The notes under the pieces: model-generated
What the model was told of the DNA's origin: nothing
Databases searched by the model: none
Seen by the model: only the letters and a program-made list of their open reading frames with translations
Assembly: GCF_002632465.1 (NCBI RefSeq)
Contig: NZ_NIBS01000011.1
Location: forward strand, 63,145-127,144
DNA length: 64,000 nt
Origin: Xenorhabdus budapestensis
GTDB taxonomy: Bacteria > Pseudomonadota > Gammaproteobacteria > Enterobacterales > Enterobacteriaceae
Direction: 5' to 3'
Position numbers and translations under genes: made by a program
Shown here: in pieces, positions 31,455 through 39,324 of the stretch
Numbering within the stretch: the first letter of the stretch is position 1
Layout of the letters: each line of letters begins with the position of its first letter

Positions 31455-32071
31455 TGAAATACACAACAACGATTCAAAAAGCCCAATTCAACGATAAGGG
31501 ACTGGCCATCATTGCGGGCTGGGCTGAGGTCTATATCTGCGACCCCATGACACGCGAATATATTCATGCATCATGGGATAATGTGCCGTTCGGCGGCTCA
31601 GTTGTTGGCGGTGCTTACCGGGATAAGCCTGACTTACCGACAGAATCAGCGATTGCGGTGATCCGCAGTGAAGATGAAAAGTCGTGGGTATATGTTGCTG
31701 ACCATCGCGGTAAACAAGCCTACAATACCGACAATCGCCAGCCCGTAGAGATTGATTTCCTTGGTGATTTGCCACCCTCGCTGACACTTTCTGAACCCAA
31801 AACGGATTTTGATGTATGGGACGGCAAAAACTGGGTCACGGACACTGACGCACAAAAAGTCGCGCTGATTGCACACGCCGAGTATGAAAAAGCACAAAGA
31901 CTAAAAGAGGCAAATAATACCCTCACTTATTTACAGGATGCGGTTGATGTTGAGCTGGCATCCGACGAAGAAATTGCCGCCCTGCAAGCGTGGAAAAAAT
32001 ACCGTGTTTTATTAAACCGTGTAAACACATCAAAGGCGCCTGATATTCACTGGCCGGAGCAATCCCAGTAA
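31454..32071 (+). CDS. Tail fibre assembly protein (Tfa)
   Basis: 205-aa chaperone of the caudoviral tail-fibre assembly family. The N-terminal Tfa region contains the Asp/Trp-rich segment WDGKNWVTDTDAQK, and the C-terminus has LQAWKKYRVLLNRVNTSKAPDIHWPEQ, the standard Tfa ending. It helps fold and trimerise the preceding fibre. Adjacent and overlapping by one base, as is usual. Confidence 0.92.
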   Translation: MKYTTTIQKAQFNDKGLAIIAGWAEVYICDPMTREYIHASWDNVPFGGSVVGGAYRDKPDLPTESAIAVIRSEDEKSWVYVADHRGKQAYNTDNRQPVEIDFLGDLPPSLTLSEPKTDFDVWDGKNWVTDTDAQKVALIAHAEYEKAQRLKEANNTLTYLQDAVDVELASDEEIAALQAWKKYRVLLNRVNTSKAPDIHWPEQSQ

Positions 32072-32796
32072 TGCACTGGCAGCGTAAAACTCTGCAACTG
32101 TCCCCGAATTTATCGGGGCTATCGGCTGCTATTGTGCCCGTTCATCCGTTTATTTACGGTATCGGGCAGCAGACTGACAGCGGCAGTTACTTAAGCCCAA
32201 CCAATGCCATTGAGACGCTGGCGACTAAACTCACGGGTGCAGGCGATATCAACAGCCTGATACTGATGGTGTGTGCCAAAACGTATGATGAGTTTATGCA
32301 GCATCTCACGCAGTTTTCATCAGTGCTACCGCTGCCTGCATTTGCTCAGGTCAAACGGATGGCAAAGACGGCGGAAAGTCTGGCCACGACCAAAATGCAA
32401 TTGCCGGGCAAACTGGGTGGCGGTTTACCGCTGCCCCAGCCCTTATCCACCGCAACCAGCCGTCTGGCGGTCAATGCGCAATTGATCGCCAACGCCAACG
32501 CGCAGGCCAGTGCGGGTAGCAGTATCGCCGGGTTAACATCTCAGTTAACCGCCTTTACTGCCGCCCGACAATCCGCGTTGCAGCACGTCACCGATGCCAT
32601 GAGCGGATTGGCGGGAAAGTCAGCCACGGTCTGGGCGTTCTCCGGGAAAGGGAACGGCGCACATGTGGCGGAAAAGTTACGTAAGAATATCCCCGAACCG
32701 GACGCGGTTTACACGCTGGCGGTTCTGTTTGCCGGGGACGATATTCGCCCATTAGAAAGGATGCTACATGAGCCAAATTATCATCCTCGCCCTTGA
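32071..32796 (+). CDS. Tail module protein of unknown function
   Basis: 241 aa, not recognised with confidence. The middle is Ala/Ser/Thr-rich and probably helical (NAQLIANANAQASAGSSIAG), with no membrane segment or metal motif. In HP1/K139-type tails an uncharacterised ORF sits between fibre assembly and the hub genes, and this is probably its counterpart. Overlaps both neighbours (1 nt upstream, 29 nt downstream), so it belongs to the tail operon. Confidence 0.6.
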   Translation: MHWQRKTLQLSPNLSGLSAAIVPVHPFIYGIGQQTDSGSYLSPTNAIETLATKLTGAGDINSLILMVCAKTYDEFMQHLTQFSSVLPLPAFAQVKRMAKTAESLATTKMQLPGKLGGGLPLPQPLSTATSRLAVNAQLIANANAQASAGSSIAGLTSQLTAFTAARQSALQHVTDAMSGLAGKSATVWAFSGKGNGAHVAEKLRKNIPEPDAVYTLAVLFAGDDIRPLERMLHEPNYHPRP

Positions 32797-33304
32797 TGGT
32801 GAGGCCATTCCGTTAAAAAGCCTGACTGTCACGCCGTCAGTGATGTTTCAGGATCAAGACCAGAGCGGGCAGTCTTCCAGTACCGCAGTCGCTGAACAGG
32901 GGATTAAGCCGAAAGAACTACGTATCACGGGCATTATTCCCTTTACCGAACAGAAAACCCTGGCGCGCCTGTTTGCGCTGGCGGAAGCCAAAGACAGTGG
33001 CAACCTGAAACGCTACCGGGTCGCCAACCTGACCGCACAGGCTATTAACTTTCGTATTGGCACCTTTACGGGCACGATTGATGCCAGCAAGGTGGACGGC
33101 AAGCAGGCATGGCAGGTTTCTTTCACACTCAGGGAGCACTTGTCTGTGGCGGAAAAACGTGATTCTCGTGCAGCCAGCAATATTCAAGCGAAAAAACAAA
33201 CAAGACATGGAGGAAGTGTAGTCAAAGAAGAGTCGGAAGAATTAAGCTGGTTTGAACGCCATGTATTAAAGCCGATTAATGATTGGATAGGACCAGCCAA
33301 ATAA
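32768..33304 (+). CDS. Baseplate complex protein
   Basis: 178-aa protein, probably the gpU-like tail terminator/baseplate subunit that precedes the hub gene in HP1-like phages. It contains beta-rich segments (LKSLTVTPSVMFQDQDQSG, WQVSFTLREHLSV) and a variable charged C-terminus. Assignment is by position and fold impression. Overlaps the hub gene by 1 nt. Confidence 0.6.
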   Translation: MSQIIILALDGEAIPLKSLTVTPSVMFQDQDQSGQSSSTAVAEQGIKPKELRITGIIPFTEQKTLARLFALAEAKDSGNLKRYRVANLTAQAINFRIGTFTGTIDASKVDGKQAWQVSFTLREHLSVAEKRDSRAASNIQAKKQTRHGGSVVKEESEELSWFERHVLKPINDWIGPAK

Positions 33305-34941
33305 TGACACCGATTAGCCGACTTTATCTCTCCGGTGATGAAATTCATTTGGTTGATTTCAATATCATGCTGGAGCTGTCATCTTGTGGCCGGGGCTTTA
33401 TCACGGCTGAAACAACCACCGATTATACTGGAAAACTTGTCCGTCTGGATGTGGGTTACCCGGATTTGGTGTTACGCTGGTTTACGGGCTATGTAGAGCG
33501 CGCACAACCTGCCCAGAATGGCTACCAGCGTCTGTTTGTGCGTGAGTTGATTGGCGTGTTTGACCGTCTGTGGTCATGCTCTTTTCAGCATCCGACTTTG
33601 CGACAGATTGCGGACTGGTTGCAGGAGCATAGCGGGCTAACGTTCACCCTACCGGATGCGACTTATACAGATAAACCTATTCCACACTACACCCACAATG
33701 GCACGGGTTACCAATTGCTGGCGAATCTAGGACTGGTCTTTACCATTGAAGATTATATCTGGCACCAATTACCAGATGGTTCGGTTTATCTGGGAAGTTG
33801 GAAGCATTCAATGTTTGTCGGAAAGCCCGTCGAGATCCCCAATGAATTCAGCCATAATCAGTCGTCGGGTAATGCTATGACCATTCCGATGATCCAATCA
33901 TTGCGACCGGGGTTTGTGGTCAATCAGCAGCGGCTGAGTAAGGTCAATCTGAACAATGAAAACATGACTATCACATGGTTGCCCAACGGCCAGCAGGAAA
34001 ACAGAACCCCCGCCCAGCGTCAGATTGATGCAGCGTACCCGGAATTATCGGCGGGCACGCATCTGCCCAAATTCGCCCGCATTGAGGCACATACCGAAAA
34101 CACAACCAGCGGCGATATGGCCGACCCGTTCCGCCCGCGCTATGCGGTCGATGTGCAATTGTTGGATGATAATGGCAAAGATGCCGCCGCCCCGGTTTAT
34201 CGTGCCGTTCCTCTGTCCTTGCCAATGGCGGGCAATGAATCGGGGATGTTCCAATACCCGCCCATTGGCACGGTGGTTGAAATTGCGTTTGAAGGCGGGC
34301 GCCCGGACAAACCTTTTATCCGCCAGACCTTGAGTCAGGGCAATACATTGCCTGATATCAAGCCCGGTGAACAGTTGCAGCAGCAGCGGGCGGAAGTCTC
34401 ACAGCGGGTGACACAGGAAGGCAGTTGGATACGCCAGACTGACCAGACCATTAATGAATCCTCCATGCATCGCGAAATTAAGGCTGACACGGAAGCCCGC
34501 ACCGTGGTAGCCCGTGACACCACGATACAGGCTACGGATAAGACGGTGGTGTTAGGTACATCAACCCTACTGGCAGGCGCAGTTCAGCAAGTGGCTGACG
34601 GGGATTACAGTCTGGCGGCCTCCTCGAATTACCTTGCCTGTGTGGGGAAAGATGCTAATGTCGAAGTCGGGCAAAAGCTGATAGAGAAAATCGGCCTGCT
34701 TAAACAAAGCATCGCAGGCGTAAAACAGGAAATCGTCGCACCTGTGGTCTGGGTAGGCAGCCAGCAACTTAACGTCATGACTCTGATGTTAGAGACACTG
34801 GATGTGGTCAAGGAACTGGCGGAACTGACCGCCGCTCATACCCATCACAACACAGGGACACCACAGAACGCCAGCGCCATCAGAAACACAGCCCATAAAT
34901 CCGATGGACTGAAACAGAAGTATTCGCCTGTGATTGGTTAG
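33304..34941 (+). CDS. Tail hub/spike protein (gpD/gpV-like)
   Basis: 545-aa protein combining a hub-like N-terminal half (VGYPDLVLRWFTGYVERAQP; LRQIADWLQEHSGLTF) with a downstream OB-fold (YPPIGTVVEIAFEGGRPDKP) and a beta-helical spike-like region (about 390-440), which is the layout of fused hub and spike in phage and type VI puncturing devices. The last gene of the tail operon, ending 8 bp before a strong terminator. The ATG at 33304 overlaps the previous stop; an alternative start lies 7 codons upstream. Confidence 0.82.
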   Translation: MTPISRLYLSGDEIHLVDFNIMLELSSCGRGFITAETTTDYTGKLVRLDVGYPDLVLRWFTGYVERAQPAQNGYQRLFVRELIGVFDRLWSCSFQHPTLRQIADWLQEHSGLTFTLPDATYTDKPIPHYTHNGTGYQLLANLGLVFTIEDYIWHQLPDGSVYLGSWKHSMFVGKPVEIPNEFSHNQSSGNAMTIPMIQSLRPGFVVNQQRLSKVNLNNENMTITWLPNGQQENRTPAQRQIDAAYPELSAGTHLPKFARIEAHTENTTSGDMADPFRPRYAVDVQLLDDNGKDAAAPVYRAVPLSLPMAGNESGMFQYPPIGTVVEIAFEGGRPDKPFIRQTLSQGNTLPDIKPGEQLQQQRAEVSQRVTQEGSWIRQTDQTINESSMHREIKADTEARTVVARDTTIQATDKTVVLGTSTLLAGAVQQVADGDYSLAASSNYLACVGKDANVEVGQKLIEKIGLLKQSIAGVKQEIVAPVVWVGSQQLNVMTLMLETLDVVKELAELTAAHTHHNTGTPQNASAIRNTAHKSDGLKQKYSPVIG

Positions 34942-34949
34942 ACAAATCG

Positions 34950-34975
34950 ACCTCGCTTCGGCGGGGTTTATTTTT
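34950..34975 (+). terminator. Tail operon terminator
   Basis: Stem CCTCGC / GCGGGG with a TTCG tetraloop, followed by TTTATTTTTAT. It closes the tail operon. The rest of the gap 34976-35295 holds no recognisable feature. Confidence 0.88.
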
Positions 34976-35295
34976 ATCCCCTCATCAAACGTCACCAGAC
35001 GCACACAGCACCGTTCACTCCTCAATTCACTACTCGCCGCTATGGTTCATTTGGATCTGCGTTACTGTGGCGTGTTCACGCTGTACAATCCCCATGAAAT
35101 AAAAGTAAACCTGACGTAAAACGCACTACACCGCACCCGCTTGCATGTTTTGGATCAAAAGTGGATCGCGGGGTAAGGGGCAATTATTAAATATTAGTTA
35201 ATTTTCTTATGTGAAATCAGGTAATTGGACTGTAGGGGAGTGAAAAAACCAGTACAGTAATTCATTGCACTGGTTGATTAATTTTAGAGAAAGTT

Positions 35296-35523
35296 TTATT
35301 CGGAAATTCTTCCTAAAGAATATTTGTGCATCGGATAACCGTCTTCATCAACACCAGGTGCTACAGATAGCAAAACCCATTCTCCACTATTTAATAGGTT
35401 ATTCATTTCATATTGCTCAGGGCCTCTGACTGTATACTCAGCAACTTCTTTTACTGTAGTAATGTTGAAAGCATTATTTTCTATTTCGATCTCCCATCTG
35501 GTTTCGACTACTGGCAAACTCAT
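35296..35523 (-). CDS. Small hypothetical protein
   Basis: 75-aa acidic protein (ETRWEIEIENNAF; GEWVLLSVAPGVDEDGYPMH), not recognised. It is a stand-alone gene on the opposite strand, between the tail terminator and attL. The GAAGGTAAT upstream of its start is a fair ribosome-binding site. Could be a moron gene of the former prophage. Confidence 0.5.
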   Translation of the reverse strand: MSLPVVETRWEIEIENNAFNITTVKEVAEYTVRGPEQYEMNNLLNSGEWVLLSVAPGVDEDGYPMHKYSLGRISE

Positions 35524-35603
35524 ATTACCTTCAGAGTAAGAGATAATGAAATATTAAGAAATCCCTGTCGCCATTTTGTCACCACTGGTCTATAAAAACA
35601 AAA

Positions 35604-35627
35604 AAGCCACTTGCTAAAAAGTGGCTT
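35604..35627 (-). terminator. Stranded original terminator of the tRNA-Ile2 gene
   Basis: Perfect 9-bp stem AAGCCACTT / AAGTGGCTT; on the minus strand it is followed by TTTTGTTTTT. It lies 27 nt beyond the 3' end of the tRNA fragment in attL, the right place and orientation for the terminator of the tRNA before the island inserted. Confidence 0.75.
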
Positions 35628-35658
35628 AATGTGCTGATTTAACAGATAAAATTTGGTA

Positions 35659-35698
35659 GCCCCTGCTGGACTTGAACCAGCGACCAAGCGATTATGAG
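35659..35698. repeat. attL: 40-bp copy of the 3' part of tRNA-Ile2
   Basis: Forty bases identical to 52482-52521, starting GCCCCTGCTGGACTTGAACC and ending at the anticodon stem. Identity extends to TGGT at 35654 with one mismatch. The copy contains only the 3' half of the tRNA. Confidence 0.95.
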
Positions 35699-35806
35699 AC
35701 TGAGTAAGTGGTTTTATTTATTTATACTTGTTATTAATTTTCAATTAATTACAAATTTTATAACTACTGTATAAATCCACATAAATAACCTAAAATACTT
35801 GCCTAC

Positions 35807-35827
35807 GGTATCCTATAAGTATCCTAG
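35807..35827 (+). repeat. Integrase arm-type repeat near attL
   Basis: Two tandem copies of GTATCCTA in 21 bp. The same 21-bp block with two or three changes occurs at 52411-52431 beside attR in the same orientation. Repeats of this kind flanking core sites are typical arm-binding sites of tyrosine integrases. Confidence 0.65.
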
Positions 35828-35913
35828 CGTCTGCAAGCGATTCACAAGATACCCTAATCGTTTGGTAACAATAGAAAAGTTGATTCTTACTTTTTTAATA
35901 TAGAGGGACAGAT

Positions 35914-37314
35914 GTGGAAACTTTCAAATTCACGAAAGCTAAACTAGAAAGCCTGCCACCCGCAGAACGTGGGCAAGTTGAGTATAGTGATACAGTGGTA
36001 AACGGGTTACGTATTCGTATCGGTACGACTGGAGTTAAAAGTTTCTGTATTTCCAGAAAGAGAAAAGGAAAGTTTATCCGTGCCACATTAGGGCGATTTC
36101 CTGATTTATCTATTGATAATGCTAGGGCAAAGGCGCTTGAAGTTCTTGGTGAAGTAGCCACTACAGGCCAGAACCCCAATGTTGTTAAGCGTATCAATGA
36201 AAAAGCAGTAGTGACATTATCTGAAGCGTTAGACACCTATATTTCTAACAGAGGGCATAGATTAAAACTCACTACTGCCAATCAATATCGTTCCATATTA
36301 AAGAACTTTTCCGGTGATTGGCTGCAACAACCACTAGCATCAATAAGCAGGGAACGTGTCGAACTCAGGCATAAAGCAATCACTGAGGGTAGTGTTTGGT
36401 TTGGTGCTGATAAAGCAACGTTACGTGCGGGTGTTGGGAGTGGTAGTAACGCACAGGCCGATTTATGGGCTAGGTCGTTAAGGGCTGTTTATCGTTTTGC
36501 CCATGACCATTATCGAGATGAAGAAGAAAGGGTTTTACTCCCTGATCCACCTACTGCCGTTTTGAGTACAAAGCGTAAATGGCATGGCACGGTAAGAAAA
36601 ACTGATCGTATCCGAACACATGAACTTGCACTCTGGTTAAGTGCTGTGACCACTGTTCGGGATAAAGCCGAAAATGGAAGAGATGATGTTGCAGTCGCTG
36701 CATGTGATGCGGTGGAAATGGCTATGTTTACCGGATTACGTAAATCGGAGATATTCAACCTTACGTGGGATCGTGTGAATATGGGAGGGCGTTATTTCTG
36801 GATAGAAACAACCAAAAATGGCGATCCGCTTGAACTTCCTATTACTGATACCTTAAGGAACTTGTTTCGTCGGCGTTTGATAATGAAACAGGGAGAACAG
36901 GATTTTGTTTTTCCCGGTCTGAGAGGTGTTATCAAAGAATGTCGTCATATCATTGATCGTATCAGCGCAGCTACTGTCCCTGAACCAAATTTAGATATGC
37001 TCCAACCAATACCATTCAAATGGCACGATGCCCGCCGTACATTCGGTACAGTAGCCGAATTAGTGGGAGTGGGTAACTATATTTTGAAGCGCTTAATGAA
37101 TCACAGAACATTACGTAGTGCTGATGTTACTCAAGGGTATTTACATTTTGGTGCTGATGAATTGCAGGAGCCAGCTAAAAGAATAGAGCTGGCGATACTG
37201 GAACATGCTGGCATAGTAGAGAATAAAAAGGTATTAGATCAAAAAATTATTTCTATTCTGTCTGGAATGAGTGATGAGGATAAACGAAGAATTCTTTTTC
37301 AATTATCAGAATAA
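35914..37314 (+). CDS. Tyrosine site-specific integrase (P4/CP4-57 family)
   Basis: 466-aa integrase that inserts and excises the island at tRNA-Ile2. It has an N-terminal DUF4102-type arm-binding domain (RIRIGTTGVKSFCISRKRKGKFIRATLG region), a central SAM-like core-binding domain and a C-terminal catalytic domain with TGLRKSEIFNL (Arg), KWHDARRTFGT (His-x-x-Arg) and TQGYLHF (Tyr nucleophile). GTG start with GAGGGA upstream. Next to attL, reading inward. Confidence 0.95.
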   Translation: METFKFTKAKLESLPPAERGQVEYSDTVVNGLRIRIGTTGVKSFCISRKRKGKFIRATLGRFPDLSIDNARAKALEVLGEVATTGQNPNVVKRINEKAVVTLSEALDTYISNRGHRLKLTTANQYRSILKNFSGDWLQQPLASISRERVELRHKAITEGSVWFGADKATLRAGVGSGSNAQADLWARSLRAVYRFAHDHYRDEEERVLLPDPPTAVLSTKRKWHGTVRKTDRIRTHELALWLSAVTTVRDKAENGRDDVAVAACDAVEMAMFTGLRKSEIFNLTWDRVNMGGRYFWIETTKNGDPLELPITDTLRNLFRRRLIMKQGEQDFVFPGLRGVIKECRHIIDRISAATVPEPNLDMLQPIPFKWHDARRTFGTVAELVGVGNYILKRLMNHRTLRSADVTQGYLHFGADELQEPAKRIELAILEHAGIVENKKVLDQKIISILSGMSDEDKRRILFQLSE

Positions 37315-37365
37315 AGTGCTAAAAATTAATTATGGAAAAAATGTGGTGGATTAGTGGAGGATTTG

Positions 37366-38055
37366 ATGTACAAATACTTATATGGAAAATGGAAATACTT
37401 GAAAGGATTAATTGAAGGTGATGGGGGAATTAGGCTTTGTGATATTCGACATTATGTACGACTTGAAAATGAAAATATGCAAGATGATGAGGAGGTAAAG
37501 CATTTTGAGTTTCCTCCTGAATCATACCAGTTTTCTATTAATAATATAGATCTGGATTCAAAGGATTTTGTTGGTCAAATAAAATTTGATATTTTTGTGA
37601 GACCATGTCTATGTATTTGTTTTAGTAATAAAAAGAATGATTCTGAATTATTTGAAAAATTTGAAGCAGACGTATGTATTGAATTTAATGTTAATTGCCT
37701 TATAGAGTTCTTAAAGTACATATTTGAAACACAGTTTAAAGGGGAGGTAATTGCAAAAAATGTGTATTACTACACAGACAATGCTGGTCTAGGAACATTA
37801 TCTTCACAGGATGCAGTTTTCGCTAAATCAATTAAATACGAACATGAAGATGAGTTTAGGATAGCAGTATTTTTACCATATGATTATGAAACATTGATCA
37901 CGGTAAATGGAAAAAAATTTAAAGCTTTTAACAAGTGTGAATGTAAGTTAAAGACCATAAAAAATGGTGAATGTCACTGTTATTTTTCATTGTTACATAA
38001 TGGGTTGGCTGATGGATTCAAATCGTATATTAGAGATGTAAAAAAAAATAATTAG
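37366..38055 (+). CDS. Unknown accessory protein, DUF2971-like features
   Basis: 229-aa protein, strikingly AT-rich compared with the integrase before it. The segment KSIKYEHEDEFRIAVF resembles the K...E.E.R motif of DUF2971 proteins, and it has several Cys residues but no metal site I can name. It sits between integrase and the AlpA-like gene, the hotspot where satellites often keep defence or fitness genes. The ATG is chosen because GGAGG lies 7 nt upstream; a GTG four codons earlier is also in frame. Confidence 0.5.
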   Translation: MYKYLYGKWKYLKGLIEGDGGIRLCDIRHYVRLENENMQDDEEVKHFEFPPESYQFSINNIDLDSKDFVGQIKFDIFVRPCLCICFSNKKNDSELFEKFEADVCIEFNVNCLIEFLKYIFETQFKGEVIAKNVYYYTDNAGLGTLSSQDAVFAKSIKYEHEDEFRIAVFLPYDYETLITVNGKKFKAFNKCECKLKTIKNGECHCYFSLLHNGLADGFKSYIRDVKKNN

Positions 38056-38224
38056 TATCAATGGTTATTTTTTTACCATTTTATACTTTTTTAGTTAATG
38101 GTTTTCCTGTAAAAGAACCTGCTCTTCTCCTGTATACAGTGTTATACAAGATGAATCTCTGTCCTAAATTGTTACTTATAAATAATCTATCACTACTGAT
38201 AATTAATAATATATGGTGCTAAAA

Positions 38225-38434
38225 ATGAGAATACATCCTTCCGCAACAACCTTAGAAAAATTCACCAGAGCAGAAGCCGCAGTTTATCTTGGTGTCACTG
38301 CACAAACGCTGGCTAACTGGGCGTATACAGGAAAAGAAAAAATTCCATACCATAAGATAGGTCGTAAAGTTATTTATTTAAAATCAGATCTTGATGGTTA
38401 TTTGGTTTCAACTCGCCGTGTTCAGACAGCCTAA
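38225..38434 (+). CDS. AlpA/excisionase-like DNA-binding protein
   Basis: About 69-aa MerR/excisionase-type helix-turn-helix protein: FTRAEAAVYLGVTAQTLANW followed by the IPYHKIGRKVIYLKSDLDGYL wing. In P4-like satellites and PICIs, AlpA-type proteins activate the excision and replication genes or act as excisionase. An ATG four codons upstream (38213) is an alternative; neither has a strong ribosome-binding site. Confidence 0.82.
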   Translation: MRIHPSATTLEKFTRAEAAVYLGVTAQTLANWAYTGKEKIPYHKIGRKVIYLKSDLDGYLVSTRRVQTA

Positions 38435-38535
38435 TAAAAAGAAAAAATAAAAGGTGACATTGCAAAAGTCACCTTCGAAATAATTAATTTTTAGGACAAA
38501 AGATCTATGAACCGAATTAATAAAATTTATTCAGA

Positions 38536-38727
38536 TCAGCCTTTGGGTTTAATTCCTAATCGTTCTAGTTCGTTACGTCCCAAAGTTTTAAGCCAGTTAG
38601 CTAGGCTCATTCCTGATTTTAGGGCTGCATCTTCAAACTGTTCTTTCAGTTCTGGAGTTATACGCATTCTAAATTGTGGGGATTGTCCATCACCTTTAGG
38701 GCTTTTGTCTCGTTTTATTGTTGACAA
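38536..38727 (-). CDS. Arc-type ribbon-helix-helix repressor
   Basis: 63-aa Arc/MetJ-type protein: PQFRMRITPELKEQFEDAAL is the beta-strand and first helix, then LANWLKTLGRNELERLG. It is divergent from the leader and replication genes, the place of a master repressor. A TTG start is proposed because AGGTGG lies 4 nt upstream and no earlier ATG is in frame. Its start abuts a 13-bp inverted repeat that includes the ribosome-binding site, which suggests autorepression. Confidence 0.8.
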   Translation of the reverse strand: MSTIKRDKSPKGDGQSPQFRMRITPELKEQFEDAALKSGMSLANWLKTLGRNELERLGIKPKG

Positions 38728-38770
38728 GTGACCACCTATTGAATTAGCTTTATCTTTAATAGGTGGTCAC
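38728..38770. promoter_or_regulatory. Palindromic operator candidate at the repressor start
   Basis: Perfect inverted repeat GTGACCACCTATT ... AATAGGTGGTCAC (13-bp arms, 17-nt spacer). The left arm touches the repressor start codon and contains its ribosome-binding site. It is the only strong palindrome in the divergent region, so it could be the repressor's operator controlling both directions. Confidence 0.65.
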
Positions 38771-38800
38771 CTTAACATGGTAAAACCTATAAAATCAACG

Positions 38801-38833
38801 CCCCCGAACAGTGCTACCAACACTGAGCGAGGG
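38801..38833 (+). other. Hairpin in the leader of the replication genes
   Basis: CAGTG / CACTG stem with a 7-nt CTACCAA loop, flanked by CCCCCG and CGAGGG that can extend it imperfectly. P4 uses structured leader RNA for immunity in this position. Whether this is related cannot be decided by eye. Confidence 0.35.
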
Positions 38834-38869
38834 CTAACCACCAACGATATCAACACTATCGAGGTAGCT

Positions 38870-38950
38870 ATGTATCAATATACCTTTCTAACCAGAAAGG
38901 GCAAAGTCTGTTTGCCTAAAAGCATTCCTATATGCTTTACCTCCATTTAG
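38870..38950 (+). CDS. 26-residue leader peptide
   Basis: Short ORF beginning MYQYTFLTRKGK, with GAGG 7 nt before its ATG. Its stop codon overlaps the AGGAGG ribosome-binding site of the next gene (38961), so translation of the two should be coupled. Too short to assign a function. Similar short leader ORFs occur before replication genes in P4-like elements. Confidence 0.5.
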   Translation: MYQYTFLTRKGKVCLPKSIPICFTSI

Positions 38951-38960
38951 GAGGTAAGCC

Positions 38961-39320
38961 ATGTTTAAACTCATTGTTACCACCACAAATCAACAGACTG
39001 GCGAAACAAAAAAAGAAACGGTTCGATACCGATATAAAACGTTACGTGGTGCAGAAAACGCCGCTAATAATATTCGTCGTGCTTCTATACCAGATGGTGA
39101 ATCCGTTACTGTTGAAATTATCAGAGAGCAGGAACATAAGCAGCCTGTGTCACTGGAACAAGCCATGTTTCGGGCAGGTCTGGCAACCTCTTTGTTTTAT
39201 GTCATCCTTGAAAAAGCCAGCACCGAATGCTCTGTCGATTTAAATAATCTGATTGCATTGGCCTGTGATATTAATCAGGAAGTCTATCGCTCACTATTTG
39301 CTGTTGTTTACAGGGAGTGA
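38961..39320 (+). CDS. Hypothetical protein of satellite replication operon
   Basis: 119-aa protein with an N-terminal beta-rich half (TTTNQQTGETKKETVRYR) and a helical C-terminal half. Not recognised. It directly precedes the primase gene (4 bp apart), a position held by small uncharacterised genes in P4-like elements. AGGAGG 6 nt upstream gives a strong start. Confidence 0.6.
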   Translation: MFKLIVTTTNQQTGETKKETVRYRYKTLRGAENAANNIRRASIPDGESVTVEIIREQEHKQPVSLEQAMFRAGLATSLFYVILEKASTECSVDLNNLIALACDINQEVYRSLFAVVYRE

Positions 39321-39324
39321 ACCC

